A stretch of DNA of 9,618 nt from Deltaproteobacteria bacterium (GTDB lineage Bacteria > Myxococcota_A > Polyangia > Polyangiales > Houyiibacteriaceae): NCBI GenBank assembly GCA_027295555.1, contig JAPUKT010000327.1, forward strand, positions 1 to 9,618. The letters are read 5' to 3'. Shown here piece after piece: positions 1-7,841 of the stretch. How positions within the stretch are numbered: position 1 is the stretch's first letter; the number at the start of each line of letters is the position of its first letter. Both the position numbers and the translations under genes were made by a program. A model generated the notes under the pieces. It worked only from the letters and a program-made list of their open reading frames with translations, made no database searches and had not been told where the DNA came from.

Positions 1-27
1 CGACGGGGGCGAAGCGTAATGATTTCG

Positions 28-102
<75 letters not shown>

Positions 103-114
103 AAGAGGACGTTT

Positions 115-143
115 TTGGTAGCTTGCCCGGGCTAGCGCGTCAA
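115..143 (-). promoter_or_regulatory. Probable sigma70-type promoter of tRNA-Gly
   Basis: On the minus strand a -35 hexamer TTGACG (143-138) is followed by a 17-base spacer and a -10-like hexamer TACCAA (120-115). The mature tRNA starts 12 bases further on, at 102, which leaves room for a short 5' leader for RNase P to remove. The -35 element is strong and the spacing ideal. The -10 element is weak, so this is a prediction from spacing and position. Confidence 0.55.
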
Positions 144-206
144 GCATCAGTTCGTTCGTGATTTGAAGGAGCGCTCTTAGTAAGCTCGGGTCCGTCGAGC
201 TCAACG

Positions 207-1064
207 ATGTGGGAAATCGAAAGCAAGACGGTCTTGATCACCGGCGGCTCTTCCGGGATCGGACGGGCGACGGCGAAAGCGCTCTCCGAAAGGGGCGCCG
301 AAGTCGTGATCACCTCGCGGAGCCTTGAACGGAGCAGGCACGCCGCCGATGAGATCGAAAGAGACACGGACAAGCGGGTCCACCCGATGGAGCTCGATCT
401 CACATCGATGCAATCGGTGCGAGACTTCTGCGGTCGTTTTCTCGAGGAACAGCCTCACCTTCACGTGTTGGTCAACAACGCGGGCACGGTGCAAGCAAAG
501 CGTCGGGCTACCGTCGACGGCCTCGAGATGAATTTCGCCACACACTATGTTGGGCCGTTCTTGCTGACGACGCTTCTGCTCGATCGGATTTTGGAAAGCG
601 CGCCGGCGCGGATCATCAACGTGAGCTCGCGTGTGCATCGCTTGGTCCGGAACGGGCTCGACTTCGACGACCTTCAACTCGAAAACGGGTACAGCGGGAG
701 GATAGGGTACGCCCGATCGAAGCTAGCGCTCCAGCTGTTTGCCCGTGAGCTCGCGCGAAAGGTCGCCGACCGAGGGGTAACGGTGAACTCGATTCATCCG
801 GGCGCGGTGATCAGCAACTTGCGCGCCGAAGCCAGCCCCTTCGTACGCTTGCTGTTCTTCTTGATGCGCCCCACTCTGCTCACTCCGGAGCAAAGCGCTG
901 AAGCTCTGACGTACCTCGCCACCGAGCCGGCGCTCGGATCGGTCACTGGACAGTACTTCTCGAGATCGAAGCTCGTCGAACCCTCGGAGGCAGCGCAGGA
1001 TGACGAGGCCGCAAGGCGGCTTTGGACCGTGACCGAAGAGATCTTGGCATCGCTTCCAATGTAG
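207..1064 (+). CDS. Short-chain dehydrogenase/reductase (retinol-dehydrogenase-like SDR)
   Basis: This 285-residue protein is a classical cytosolic SDR, an NAD(P)-dependent oxidoreductase of an alcohol/ketone substrate. The Rossmann glycine motif TGGSSGIG is at residues 12-19, NNAG at 90-93, the catalytic Ser in NVSS at 138-141, YARSK (Tyr168, Lys172) for catalysis, and HPG at 197-199. An Arg after the second beta strand (Arg38) favours NADP(H) over NAD(H). The segment EMNFATHYVGPFLLT and the GQYF near residue 248 resemble the retinol dehydrogenase/WW-domain oxidoreductase-like subgroup, but the substrate cannot be told. The ATG at 207 is the first usable start after an in-frame stop at 159. 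No good Shine-Dalgarno sits directly before it; a GAAGGAG lies about 35 bases upstream. The gene ends 3 bases from the convergent permease gene and shows no partner gene that hints at a pathway. Confidence 0.93.
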   Translation: MWEIESKTVLITGGSSGIGRATAKALSERGAEVVITSRSLERSRHAADEIERDTDKRVHPMELDLTSMQSVRDFCGRFLEEQPHLHVLVNNAGTVQAKRRATVDGLEMNFATHYVGPFLLTTLLLDRILESAPARIINVSSRVHRLVRNGLDFDDLQLENGYSGRIGYARSKLALQLFARELARKVADRGVTVNSIHPGAVISNLRAEASPFVRLLFFLMRPTLLTPEQSAEALTYLATEPALGSVTGQYFSRSKLVEPSEAAQDDEAARRLWTVTEEILASLPM

Positions 1065-1067
1065 GCA

Positions 1068-2609
1068 TCACTCGTAACGCAAGCCTTCGACCGGAAGCAT
1101 CCGAGCCGCCCACCAAGAAGGGGCGATCGTCGAGACCGTGCAGATGAGAAGCGCGATGCCGATCGTCACCAAGAACACGCTCGGGCTCAGAACGACCGGC
1201 AGGTGGTCGATCAGGTACACCTTAGGATCGAGGGGAAACCGTATGCGATCGAGATAGGCGATGATCCCCCCGCCGACGAGTACCCCGGTCACGGTCCCGA
1301 CAACTCCGATGACGACCCCTTGCACCATGAAGACGCCGAGCACCGTGGCGTCGGTGGCTCCCATCGCCTTGAGGATCGCGATCTCCCGCTTCTTCTCGAG
1401 GACGATCATGATCAGGGTCGCGATCACATTGAACGCTGCCACGAAAATGATCGTCGCGATGACCAACGTGAGGGCGATCTTCTGGACCTCGAGCGCGGTG
1501 AAGAGGTTTCGGTTGAGCTCGGACCAGTCGAGCGTGTGGAACGCGCCACCGAGGTCCTGCTCGATCCGTCGGGCAAGCGCTTCCGAGGTGTCCAAATCGA
1601 ACACGCGAAGCTCGACGCCCGTGACGTTGTCGCCTTCGTCGAAGAGCCGTTGGGCTTCGTAGAGGTCGGTGTAGACCAGCCCCGAGTCGTACTCCTGAAA
1701 GCCGGCCTGAAACACGCCGATCACCCGGAACTCCCGTGAACGGGTGGCGGTTGAGCCGGTTCCGGAAAGGGTCATGCCGAGCGCCGCCAGCGGAGAGATC
1801 ATCCGCACCCGGTCGCCCACCTCGAGCCCGAGGTCGGCCGCGAGGGTTTTTCCTACGATGATCGCGGGAAGCGCCTCGATAGGCTCTTGGCCTCCGCCCA
1901 TCGAAAGGCCCGCTTCCCAGCTTGGGTCCTCGGGTAGCTCGAGGTCGTCCTCGTCGAGCTCCCCTAATATCGCTTCGATCTCCGATGGCGCGGCAACCTT
2001 GCCGACATTCGGCTTGCGCGCTTCCTCGCGCGCTCGGTTTTCCTCCCAGATCGTTTGACGTTTTCGAAAACGGTCCTCTTTTTGATCGCGGGGGCTGTCC
2101 TCGTTTCCCGCACTATCGCCTAGGTTGCGGAGCCAGTCCCAGTCGTCTTCGGGGATGACGCGGGGGTCGCGGGTAGGGGTGGCGCCGGGGCGGCGGAGCA
2201 TCTCCAAATCACCGGCGATCATTTGTTGAGGGAGGTCGAGGACGGTGTTGACGCCTTCGGGGGTTACGCCTTTGACCAGCACGACGGTACGGCGCTCGCC
2301 TTTGGTCAGCATCATCTCGTTGATTGAGAAGGGAGCGATGCCGGCGACTTCGGGCATTTTTCCTACCGAATCGATGACCTCGGGATACTCCCTGAACTCA
2401 CGCCCGTACTTGAGGATGAGGACGTGGGCATTGACCCCGAGCACTTTGTCCCGGAACGACTCCTCGAAGCCGGTCGTGATCGACAAGACCGCCAAAAGCG
2501 CTGCCACGCCGAGCGCGACGCCGATGATCGAAATCAAGGTGATCATCGAGACGGCGGCGCGCTTCTTCGAACCGAGGTACCGGAGGCCGATCTGAAGGCT
2601 GTAGCTCAC
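1068..2609 (-). CDS. LolC/LolE-type lipoprotein-releasing ABC transporter permease with large periplasmic insertion
   Basis: This is an inner-membrane permease of the LolC/LolE (MacB/FtsX) family. In the Lol system such subunits work with the ATPase LolD to pass lipoproteins to LolA. The start reads SYSLQIGLRYLGSKKR, the typical LolC/E N-terminus, followed by a first membrane helix at about residues 21-44. A long periplasmic domain and three C-terminal helices follow (about 377-403, 423-452, 474-497), with the cytoplasmic coupling segment EKKREIAILKAMGAT before the third helix. The protein is 513 residues, about 100 longer than usual LolC/E proteins. The excess is a charged insertion at about residues 140-244 in the periplasmic domain. 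I chose GTG at 2609 because AAGGGG sits 6 bases upstream; an in-frame ATG at 2627 lacks such a site. No ATPase gene adjoins it. A related macrolide-exporter-type or FtsX-like permease is the alternative. Confidence 0.88.
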   Translation of the reverse strand: MSYSLQIGLRYLGSKKRAAVSMITLISIIGVALGVAALLAVLSITTGFEESFRDKVLGVNAHVLILKYGREFREYPEVIDSVGKMPEVAGIAPFSINEMMLTKGERRTVVLVKGVTPEGVNTVLDLPQQMIAGDLEMLRRPGATPTRDPRVIPEDDWDWLRNLGDSAGNEDSPRDQKEDRFRKRQTIWEENRAREEARKPNVGKVAAPSEIEAILGELDEDDLELPEDPSWEAGLSMGGGQEPIEALPAIIVGKTLAADLGLEVGDRVRMISPLAALGMTLSGTGSTATRSREFRVIGVFQAGFQEYDSGLVYTDLYEAQRLFDEGDNVTGVELRVFDLDTSEALARRIEQDLGGAFHTLDWSELNRNLFTALEVQKIALTLVIATIIFVAAFNVIATLIMIVLEKKREIAILKAMGATDATVLGVFMVQGVVIGVVGTVTGVLVGGGIIAYLDRIRFPLDPKVYLIDHLPVVLSPSVFLVTIGIALLICTVSTIAPSWWAARMLPVEGLRYE

Positions 2610-2615
2610 TTCCCG

Positions 2616-2622
2616 TCCCCTT
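2616..2622 (-). promoter_or_regulatory. Ribosome binding site supporting the GTG start of the Lol permease
   Basis: On the minus strand AAGGGGA (2622-2616) lies 6 bases before the GTG at 2609. It overlaps the alternative ATG reading frame start at 2627, so it can only serve the GTG. This decides the start in favour of GTG and gives an N-terminus that matches LolC/E proteins. Confidence 0.55.
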
Positions 2623-2634
2623 ATCATGGGCGCC

Positions 2635-2652
2635 GGTCGGCGGCGACCGACC
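2635..2652. repeat. Short GC-rich inverted repeat between the divergent permease and transglycosylase genes
   Basis: GGTCGG (2635-2640) and CCGACC (2647-2652) are perfect 6-bp inverted arms around a 6-base loop. The repeat lies in the 97-base divergent intergenic region, about 25 bases upstream of the permease start. It could be an operator or a leader hairpin in the permease mRNA. No T tract follows on either strand, so it is not an intrinsic terminator. In GC-rich DNA an arm of this length may arise by chance. Confidence 0.3.
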
Positions 2653-2706
2653 TGCCTTCGCGAGTGAACTTGCCCGACCTCGGCGGACTCACTAGGGTTG
2701 CTGAGA

Positions 2707-4872
2707 ATGATGCGGATTTGTCCCTTGGCGTGTTGCTTCGGGTTGCTGATGGGCTGCCATCAGCAGCAGAACGTGCGCCGTGAGGTGTGGCCACCGTTGA
2801 AAGAGCCGAAGCCGGCCGTTGCGCAAACCCCTGCGCCTCCACCGAAGGTGCTCGACCCCAAGATCGTCGAGCTGTCTGACCGATCGACCGTGATGCAAGC
2901 ACGCCGTGCTCTCGAAAAGGGGAACGCCGACAGGGCGCGCGAGATCGCCGAGGCCGCGTTGGCGCAGGCCAGCGCCCAGGACAAGGGCCGGCTCCACTGG
3001 CTGGCGGCAGAGGCCGCATACGAGGAAGGCTACACGAACCTCGCCATCGCCCACCTCGATACGCTGGGGACCTTCCGACACCCGCTCGCCCGTTGGGCGC
3101 AACTTCGACGCGCGGCGCTCCTCGAGCGTCGGGACCCACAAGCCGCCGCCACGATCGTGGCAAGCCTCACCGACCACTGGGCCGGTCGCGACCGCGCGCA
3201 GTCGATCGAGACCCGCATCGCACCCTCGGAAGAAACCGGCGCTCTGCAGATTCAGATGGATCGCAAGCCCAAAGCGCCGGCGGCCACACCGCGTGGGCGG
3301 ACGAAGCAACGCCTCGAAAAAGCCGAAGCCCTGTACAACGCGAAACGATACCGCGAGGCCGAGCGAATCTTCGCGCGGGTGGTGCGCAATCTCAGGGCAG
3401 GCTCGGTCGTCTGGTGTGACGCTCGGTACAAGCAAGGGCGCGCACTGCTGCAGGATCGCGAGCGGACACGCGGCGCACCGGTCATGAAAGAGGTCGCTGA
3501 TCGCTGCAGCAAGATCGAGCTCGATAGGCGAGCGTGGGCTCGATATTACGCCGCCCGCGCTTACGGTCGCATCGGTCGCTGGGACGACGCGATCGACCAA
3601 TTCGAAAAGCTCGAAAAGGAAGCCCCCGGTCATCGGCTCGCCGACGATGCAAGCTACCGCGCGGCGCTTGCCGAGCTCGAAAACGGACGAGACAAGGCCG
3701 CCCTCGCGCGATTGGCCTCGATTTGGGAGCGGTACCCCGAAGGCGACATGTGGCCGCGGGCGCTGTTCCGGCTCGGGTGGATCGAGCTTCGCAACGGGCG
3801 ACATGAAAGGGCGTTCCACCACTTCGATGAGTTGGTCGAGAGAGGCGGCGACGAGCACGAGGAGGGCATCACGGGTCGCGCCAATTACTGGCGAGCGCGC
3901 TCTCTCTTCCTGATGGGCCGCCGGATCGACGCGGTCGAGGCTTACGCGGAGATCGCGGAGCGCTGGCCCCTTCGTTACTACGCACAGCAGGCCCTTTGGC
4001 GCCTCCACGAGATCATGCCCGATCGCGCCAATGCCATTCTCGCGGAGATGCGCGCGGGCGACGGCCCGTCGCGAATGGTGTTCGCATGGCGTGATGAGTT
4101 CGATGACCCGGCGTTCGGCCGCATGACCGAGCTCCTGATCGTCGGCGACGTGACCTATGCATCGGAAGAGATGGAAGCGCTTCGCATGGTCGGCCGCCAC
4201 GTCGACCCAGAGATGGCCGTGGTGGGCGCGGTGCTGCTTCAACACGCGGGGGCCGATGCCAAGCTCAGCCGCGTGATCCGCTCGCACTTCGAAGACTTTG
4301 AAGGCTTGCTCCCGAAAGGCGAAGGCAAGTTGATCTGGGAGGCGACCTACCCACAGGCGTTTTCTCCGCTCATCGAAAACGTCGCCGAGGATCACGGAAT
4401 CCCACCGTCTTTCGTCAGGGCCGTCGCCCGCGAGGAAAGCTCGTTCGACCCCGAGGCGGTGTCCTGGGCAAAGGCCTACGGATTGGTCCAGCTAATCATG
4501 CCGACGGCCAAGCGCTTCTCCGAGCAAGCCGGGGTCAAAGCCACACCGCGAACGCTCAAGAAACCCGAAGTCAATCTCAAGATTGGGGCGACCTACATGG
4601 CGTGGCTCTGGGATCGCTTCGAGCAAAACCCAGCCCTCGTCCCGTCTGCGTACAACGCTGGCGAGGGCGCCGTCCGTCGTTGGCTCGAAGAGGACTCCAC
4701 GCGCTCGCTGGACGTGTTCATCGAAGAGATCCCCTACGACGAAACCCGTCGCTACACTCGACGCGTGCTTCAGACGTACGGGGTCTACCAGTGGCTCACC
4801 GACGAACAGCTCCCAGCCCTACCCGCCGCACTGCCCCGCGAAAAGCAACTACGCTACAGCGCAATTCGATAG
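2707..4872 (+). CDS. Lipoprotein soluble-lytic-transglycosylase (SLT) with N-terminal TPR-like helical repeats
   Basis: A periplasmic murein hydrolase that would cleave the MurNAc-GlcNAc bond with 1,6-anhydro product formation, anchored as a lipoprotein. The N-terminus is a type II signal peptide, positive MMR, hydrophobic stretch and lipobox LMGC with Cys17 as the lipidation site. Proline-rich linker follows, then alpha-helical TPR-like repeats from about residue 60 to 500 (for example ALYNAKRYREAERIFARVV and YYAARAYGRIGRWDDAIDQF). The SLT domain spans about 550-700: catalytic Glu577 in REESSFDP, GLVQLIMPTA at 592-601, YNAG at 649-652, and a terminal IPYDETRRYTRRV motif, an arrangement like Slt70. 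Total 721 residues, within the family's range. ATG 2707 has TAGGG about 9 bases upstream; an in-frame TTG at 2698 and ATG at 2710 are alternatives. It is divergent from the Lol permease and convergent with the acyltransferase, 7 bases apart. Confidence 0.93.
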   Translation: MMRICPLACCFGLLMGCHQQQNVRREVWPPLKEPKPAVAQTPAPPPKVLDPKIVELSDRSTVMQARRALEKGNADRAREIAEAALAQASAQDKGRLHWLAAEAAYEEGYTNLAIAHLDTLGTFRHPLARWAQLRRAALLERRDPQAAATIVASLTDHWAGRDRAQSIETRIAPSEETGALQIQMDRKPKAPAATPRGRTKQRLEKAEALYNAKRYREAERIFARVVRNLRAGSVVWCDARYKQGRALLQDRERTRGAPVMKEVADRCSKIELDRRAWARYYAARAYGRIGRWDDAIDQFEKLEKEAPGHRLADDASYRAALAELENGRDKAALARLASIWERYPEGDMWPRALFRLGWIELRNGRHERAFHHFDELVERGGDEHEEGITGRANYWRARSLFLMGRRIDAVEAYAEIAERWPLRYYAQQALWRLHEIMPDRANAILAEMRAGDGPSRMVFAWRDEFDDPAFGRMTELLIVGDVTYASEEMEALRMVGRHVDPEMAVVGAVLLQHAGADAKLSRVIRSHFEDFEGLLPKGEGKLIWEATYPQAFSPLIENVAEDHGIPPSFVRAVAREESSFDPEAVSWAKAYGLVQLIMPTAKRFSEQAGVKATPRTLKKPEVNLKIGATYMAWLWDRFEQNPALVPSAYNAGEGAVRRWLEEDSTRSLDVFIEEIPYDETRRYTRRVLQTYGVYQWLTDEQLPALPAALPREKQLRYSAIR

Positions 4873-4879
4873 CGACGGC

Positions 4880-6655
4880 TCAGCGCGAAACCTGTGGCAG
4901 CAACGCACCGAACTCGATCGCTTTGTTGACGTCACCGTCGACTCGAAGCTTGCCTTGGACGAATGCGATCTGTGGGTCGAGGTCGCCATGGAGGATCTGG
5001 CTCAGATGATCGCCGCGGATCGTCAACGTGGCGTCGGCTGCACCCCCCACACCCTCGGTGACGCTCCGGCCCGCGAGGTCTACCATCCAGTCATTTTCGC
5101 CGGCCCCGGTGATCCGAAGCTGGAATCGCCCGCTTCCGATAGCTTGGTTTTGCGGCGTGTCATGCAGCATCGACCGGATGTTGTCGACGAAGACCTGCAT
5201 CTCCTTGGCCACCTTGCCGTTGGTTTCGGAGGTCGCCTCCTTGCGTTTCGGCACGATCGCAGCTTCGAGCTCGTTGGCAGACTCTCGGAGGTAGCGGGCA
5301 AACTTGTCGAGGTCCGGCATGACCGCGGGCGATGACGTCGGGCTGATTGAAAGTACGCCGTTGTAGCTGAGCACCGCGATGAGAAGGCCCATACCGTCCA
5401 TCACGGGGGCCATGCCCATCGTAGCCAAGAGTTTGTGCCCCGCCATGTAGAGGTCGAGCTGCGGCCCGGGCACATTGGTGATCACCAAGTTGAAGATTGG
5501 GTTGTGCAGCTCGGAGACTTTGAAGCGCGAATAGAGCTTCGTCATGCGATTGGCCAAGCCAAAGGGTATGAACTCCGCGAGGTCCGACATCGTGCGCGCC
5601 GCGCCCGCCTTCTCGACCGCTTTGCCGCTCTTGGCGTTTTGCTGCAACGCCTTGAGTCGTTCCACCGGGTCTTCGATGTCGGTAGCAAGCTCCACCATCA
5701 TCCCCGACACCAGGTTACCCATCGTACCATGTTGGTCCTTTTGTCGCGTCGACACGGGCACCATCGCGACCAGGGACTTGGGCGGAAGCTCGCCTCGATC
5801 GATGAGATAGCGTCGTAACGCACCCGCACAAATCGCCAACACCACATCGTTCAAGGTGCATTGGGCGACTTCTTTGATCGCCTTGACGCGATCGAGCTCG
5901 AGCAATGCCGTGTTCCAGATCCGCTGGCCGGAGATCAGGTGGTTGAACGGCGTGACCGGCGCGGTCATCGGAGCCGGAGGCGCATCGGAACCCTGCTTCT
6001 TTTGTGTCTTCGAAGTAGCGCTCACCGCTGCGAATGTCTCTTTGGCGACTCGGACGAGCTCGCTCGGCTTACCCGCGATCTTTCGGCCGGTGTGCCTCAG
6101 GACCTCGAGCTCGTTCGGAATCGGCGGGACGTGGCGAGGCGTCGGTGGTGGAAACTCCCGAGGCTCCCGGGTCGTGTCGAGCAGAGCGCCCAGCATATCC
6201 GAGCCAGAGACCCCATCGATCGCGGCGTGGTGCACCTTGCTGATCATCGCCACGGAACCTGGGGGAACCTGTGAAATGTTGTCGAGCCCTTCGACGAACG
6301 TCATCTCCCAGAGCGGACGTGTGCGGTCGAGCGGGACGCTGAAGATCCGAGCGGCGAGACCGCGTAGATCCTTCCACGCACCGGGCCGAGGCAAGGCCAC
6401 GTGCTGAAGGTGCATGTCGATGTTGAAGTCCGGGTCCTCGACCCAGTACGGCTTGCCGATCCCGAAGGGCACCATCACGAGCCGCTCTTGCATCCGCGGC
6501 ACCATGTGTAGACGAGCCGCCATCATGTTGCGAAAGTCGTCGAATCGAATCGACCCTTCGAACACGAGCACGCTGCCCACGTGCATCGGTTGGCGTGAGG
6601 TTTCGAGGAAGAGGAAAGAGGAGTCGAGGCCAGACAGCGGATTGAGCATAGACAT
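4880..6655 (-). CDS. Wax ester synthase/diacylglycerol acyltransferase (WS/DGAT) fused to a C-terminal SCP2-like lipid-binding domain
   Basis: The first 470 residues are a WS/DGAT O-acyltransferase, which moves an acyl group from acyl-CoA to a fatty alcohol or diacylglycerol to make wax esters or triacylglycerol. The N-terminus LSGLDSSFLFLE, PLWE near 115, the catalytic HHAAIDG at 142-148 (HHxxxDG), LNDVVLAICAGALRRYL near 268-284 and NVPGP at 394-398 are all family signatures. After a polar linker rich in Lys, Glu and Thr, residues about 483-588 form an SCP2/sterol-carrier-like domain. This includes FQLRITGAGENDWMVDL, a region like ATLTIRGDHLSQILHGDLDP, and IAFVQGKLRVDGDVNKA. Usual family members are about 450-500 residues and stop before this. 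ATG 6655 has AGG 5 bases upstream; GTG 6661 and ATG 6649 are alternatives. It is the last gene of a probable nadA-dnaJ-acyltransferase unit. Confidence 0.92.
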   Translation of the reverse strand: MSMLNPLSGLDSSFLFLETSRQPMHVGSVLVFEGSIRFDDFRNMMAARLHMVPRMQERLVMVPFGIGKPYWVEDPDFNIDMHLQHVALPRPGAWKDLRGLAARIFSVPLDRTRPLWEMTFVEGLDNISQVPPGSVAMISKVHHAAIDGVSGSDMLGALLDTTREPREFPPPTPRHVPPIPNELEVLRHTGRKIAGKPSELVRVAKETFAAVSATSKTQKKQGSDAPPAPMTAPVTPFNHLISGQRIWNTALLELDRVKAIKEVAQCTLNDVVLAICAGALRRYLIDRGELPPKSLVAMVPVSTRQKDQHGTMGNLVSGMMVELATDIEDPVERLKALQQNAKSGKAVEKAGAARTMSDLAEFIPFGLANRMTKLYSRFKVSELHNPIFNLVITNVPGPQLDLYMAGHKLLATMGMAPVMDGMGLLIAVLSYNGVLSISPTSSPAVMPDLDKFARYLRESANELEAAIVPKRKEATSETNGKVAKEMQVFVDNIRSMLHDTPQNQAIGSGRFQLRITGAGENDWMVDLAGRSVTEGVGGAADATLTIRGDHLSQILHGDLDPQIAFVQGKLRVDGDVNKAIEFGALLPQVSR

Positions 6656-6700
6656 GGACACCTAGGCTACACCCTTGCGGGGTCGGATCTCCAGCGTTTC

Positions 6701-7789
6701 TCAGGACTGGTCGAAAGTGCCGTCAAGGTCCTTCAAAAGGCGCTTTTGCTCGCGGGAGAGCTTCTTTGGAACCGAGACCTCCACGACGCAAATCAAGTCG
6801 CCGCGGCCTCGGCCTTTGAGCATCGGGACGCCGGCGCCCCGGATGACGAGGGTTTGGCCAGGCTGCGTGCCTGCCGGAACCTTCAAGGTCGTGGTGGCGT
6901 CTTCGTCTTCATCGAGAACGGGAACTTCGAGCTTGGTGCCGAGAGCGGCCTGCGGATAGGTCACCGAGAGTCGATGGATGAGGTCGTAGCCTTCGCGCTG
7001 AAAATCCTCGTCCTGCTCGACGTGCACGGTCACGTACAGGTCTCCGGGCGGGCCTCCGCGGGAGCCGGCCTGCCCCTGCCCCGTCAATCGAAGGGTTTGC
7101 CCCGAATCGACGCCGCGCGGGACGCTGACCATCACGACCCGTTCGAGGTCGATCTGCCCGGCGCCTTGGCATTCTTCGCACGCGGCTTTCGCCTGGGTAC
7201 CGCGACCGTGACACGTCGGACAGGTCGTGGTCATGACGAATGCGCCCTGCGCGCGCGCCACCTGACCGCGCCCACCGCAGGTCGCACACCCCACGAGGAC
7301 TCCCCCCTGCGCGCCGTTGCCATGACAAGCCTCGCAGGGAGACGGATGCGATAGATCGATTTCAGTCTTCGTGCCGAATGCTGCGTCTCGAAGCGAAAGG
7401 CCCACGTCGGTACGAATGTCGGCGCCCCGCTTGGGTGCGTTTGGATTACGACGTCGCCGGCCGAAGCCGCCGAAGCCAAACCCGCCACCAAAAATGTCGC
7501 CGAAAATGTCTTGAAATTGACTGAAGACATCGCCGATGTCGGCAAAGCCGGGCGCACCGCCACCACTCAAGCCCGCGTGGCCGAACCGGTCGTACAGCTC
7601 CCGCTTGTTGGGGTCGCTCAAGACGGCATACGCCTCGGCGCACAGCTTGAACTGCTCTTCGGATTGCGGATCGTCCGGATTGCGGTCGGGGTGGAGCTCG
7701 AGGGCCTTCTTTCGGTAGGCCTTCTTGAGCTCGGTCACACTTACCTCGCGCGAAACCCCGAGGACCCCGTAGTAGTCTGGCTTGTCCAT
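6701..7789 (-). CDS. dnaJ: Chaperone protein DnaJ (type I Hsp40)
   Basis: A full type I DnaJ, the co-chaperone that delivers unfolded clients to DnaK and stimulates its ATPase. The J domain covers residues 1-70 with HPD at 33-35. A Gly/Phe-rich region follows (about 72-110). Four zinc-binding CxxCxGxG repeats begin at Cys152 (CEACHGNG), Cys168 (CATCGGRG), Cys190 (CPTCHGRG) and Cys204 (CEECQGAG), so both zinc sites are intact. The C-terminal substrate-binding and dimerisation domains run to residue 362. The length is near the usual 370-380. ATG 7789 is preferred over GTG 7792 because homologues begin near DYYGVLGV and a GGGA lies at better distance. No dnaK or grpE gene adjoins, and no CIRCE inverted repeat is visible upstream. 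The gene starts 52 bases after nadA, so it may be expressed from nadA's promoter. Confidence 0.97.
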   Translation of the reverse strand: MDKPDYYGVLGVSREVSVTELKKAYRKKALELHPDRNPDDPQSEEQFKLCAEAYAVLSDPNKRELYDRFGHAGLSGGGAPGFADIGDVFSQFQDIFGDIFGGGFGFGGFGRRRRNPNAPKRGADIRTDVGLSLRDAAFGTKTEIDLSHPSPCEACHGNGAQGGVLVGCATCGGRGQVARAQGAFVMTTTCPTCHGRGTQAKAACEECQGAGQIDLERVVMVSVPRGVDSGQTLRLTGQGQAGSRGGPPGDLYVTVHVEQDEDFQREGYDLIHRLSVTYPQAALGTKLEVPVLDEDEDATTTLKVPAGTQPGQTLVIRGAGVPMLKGRGRGDLICVVEVSVPKKLSREQKRLLKDLDGTFDQS

Positions 7790-7841
7790 CACGTCCCGTA
7801 GCTAGATCCGCGCGGGCAACTTAAGTACGCTCGGGGCCCGG

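Noticed and set aside
1203..1739. 178-codon open frame on the plus strand opposite the Lol permease
   Set aside because: Its Asp/Glu/Arg/His-rich composition is typical of reading the complement of hydrophobic membrane codons; no start context or domain.
2692..4395. 567-codon open frame on the minus strand opposite the transglycosylase gene
   Set aside because: It lies wholly antisense to a gene with clear SLT motifs and signal peptide. Its protein is rich in Arg, His, Leu and Val without recognisable domains, as expected of a GC-rich shadow frame.
4873..4879. Bidirectional terminator between the convergent transglycosylase and acyltransferase genes
   Set aside because: Only 7 bases separate the stops and no hairpin with T tract is visible there or just inside either gene.
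6656..6700. Small hairpin ACCC-CGCAA-GGGT (minus strand) between dnaJ and the acyltransferase as a terminator
   Set aside because: The stem is only 4 bp and no T tract follows, so it is too weak to call.
7790..7841. CIRCE/HrcA heat-shock operator upstream of dnaJ
   Set aside because: The 52-base gap has no TTAGCACTC-N9-GAGTGCTAA-type repeat; the only palindrome is a chance-sized CTTAAG.
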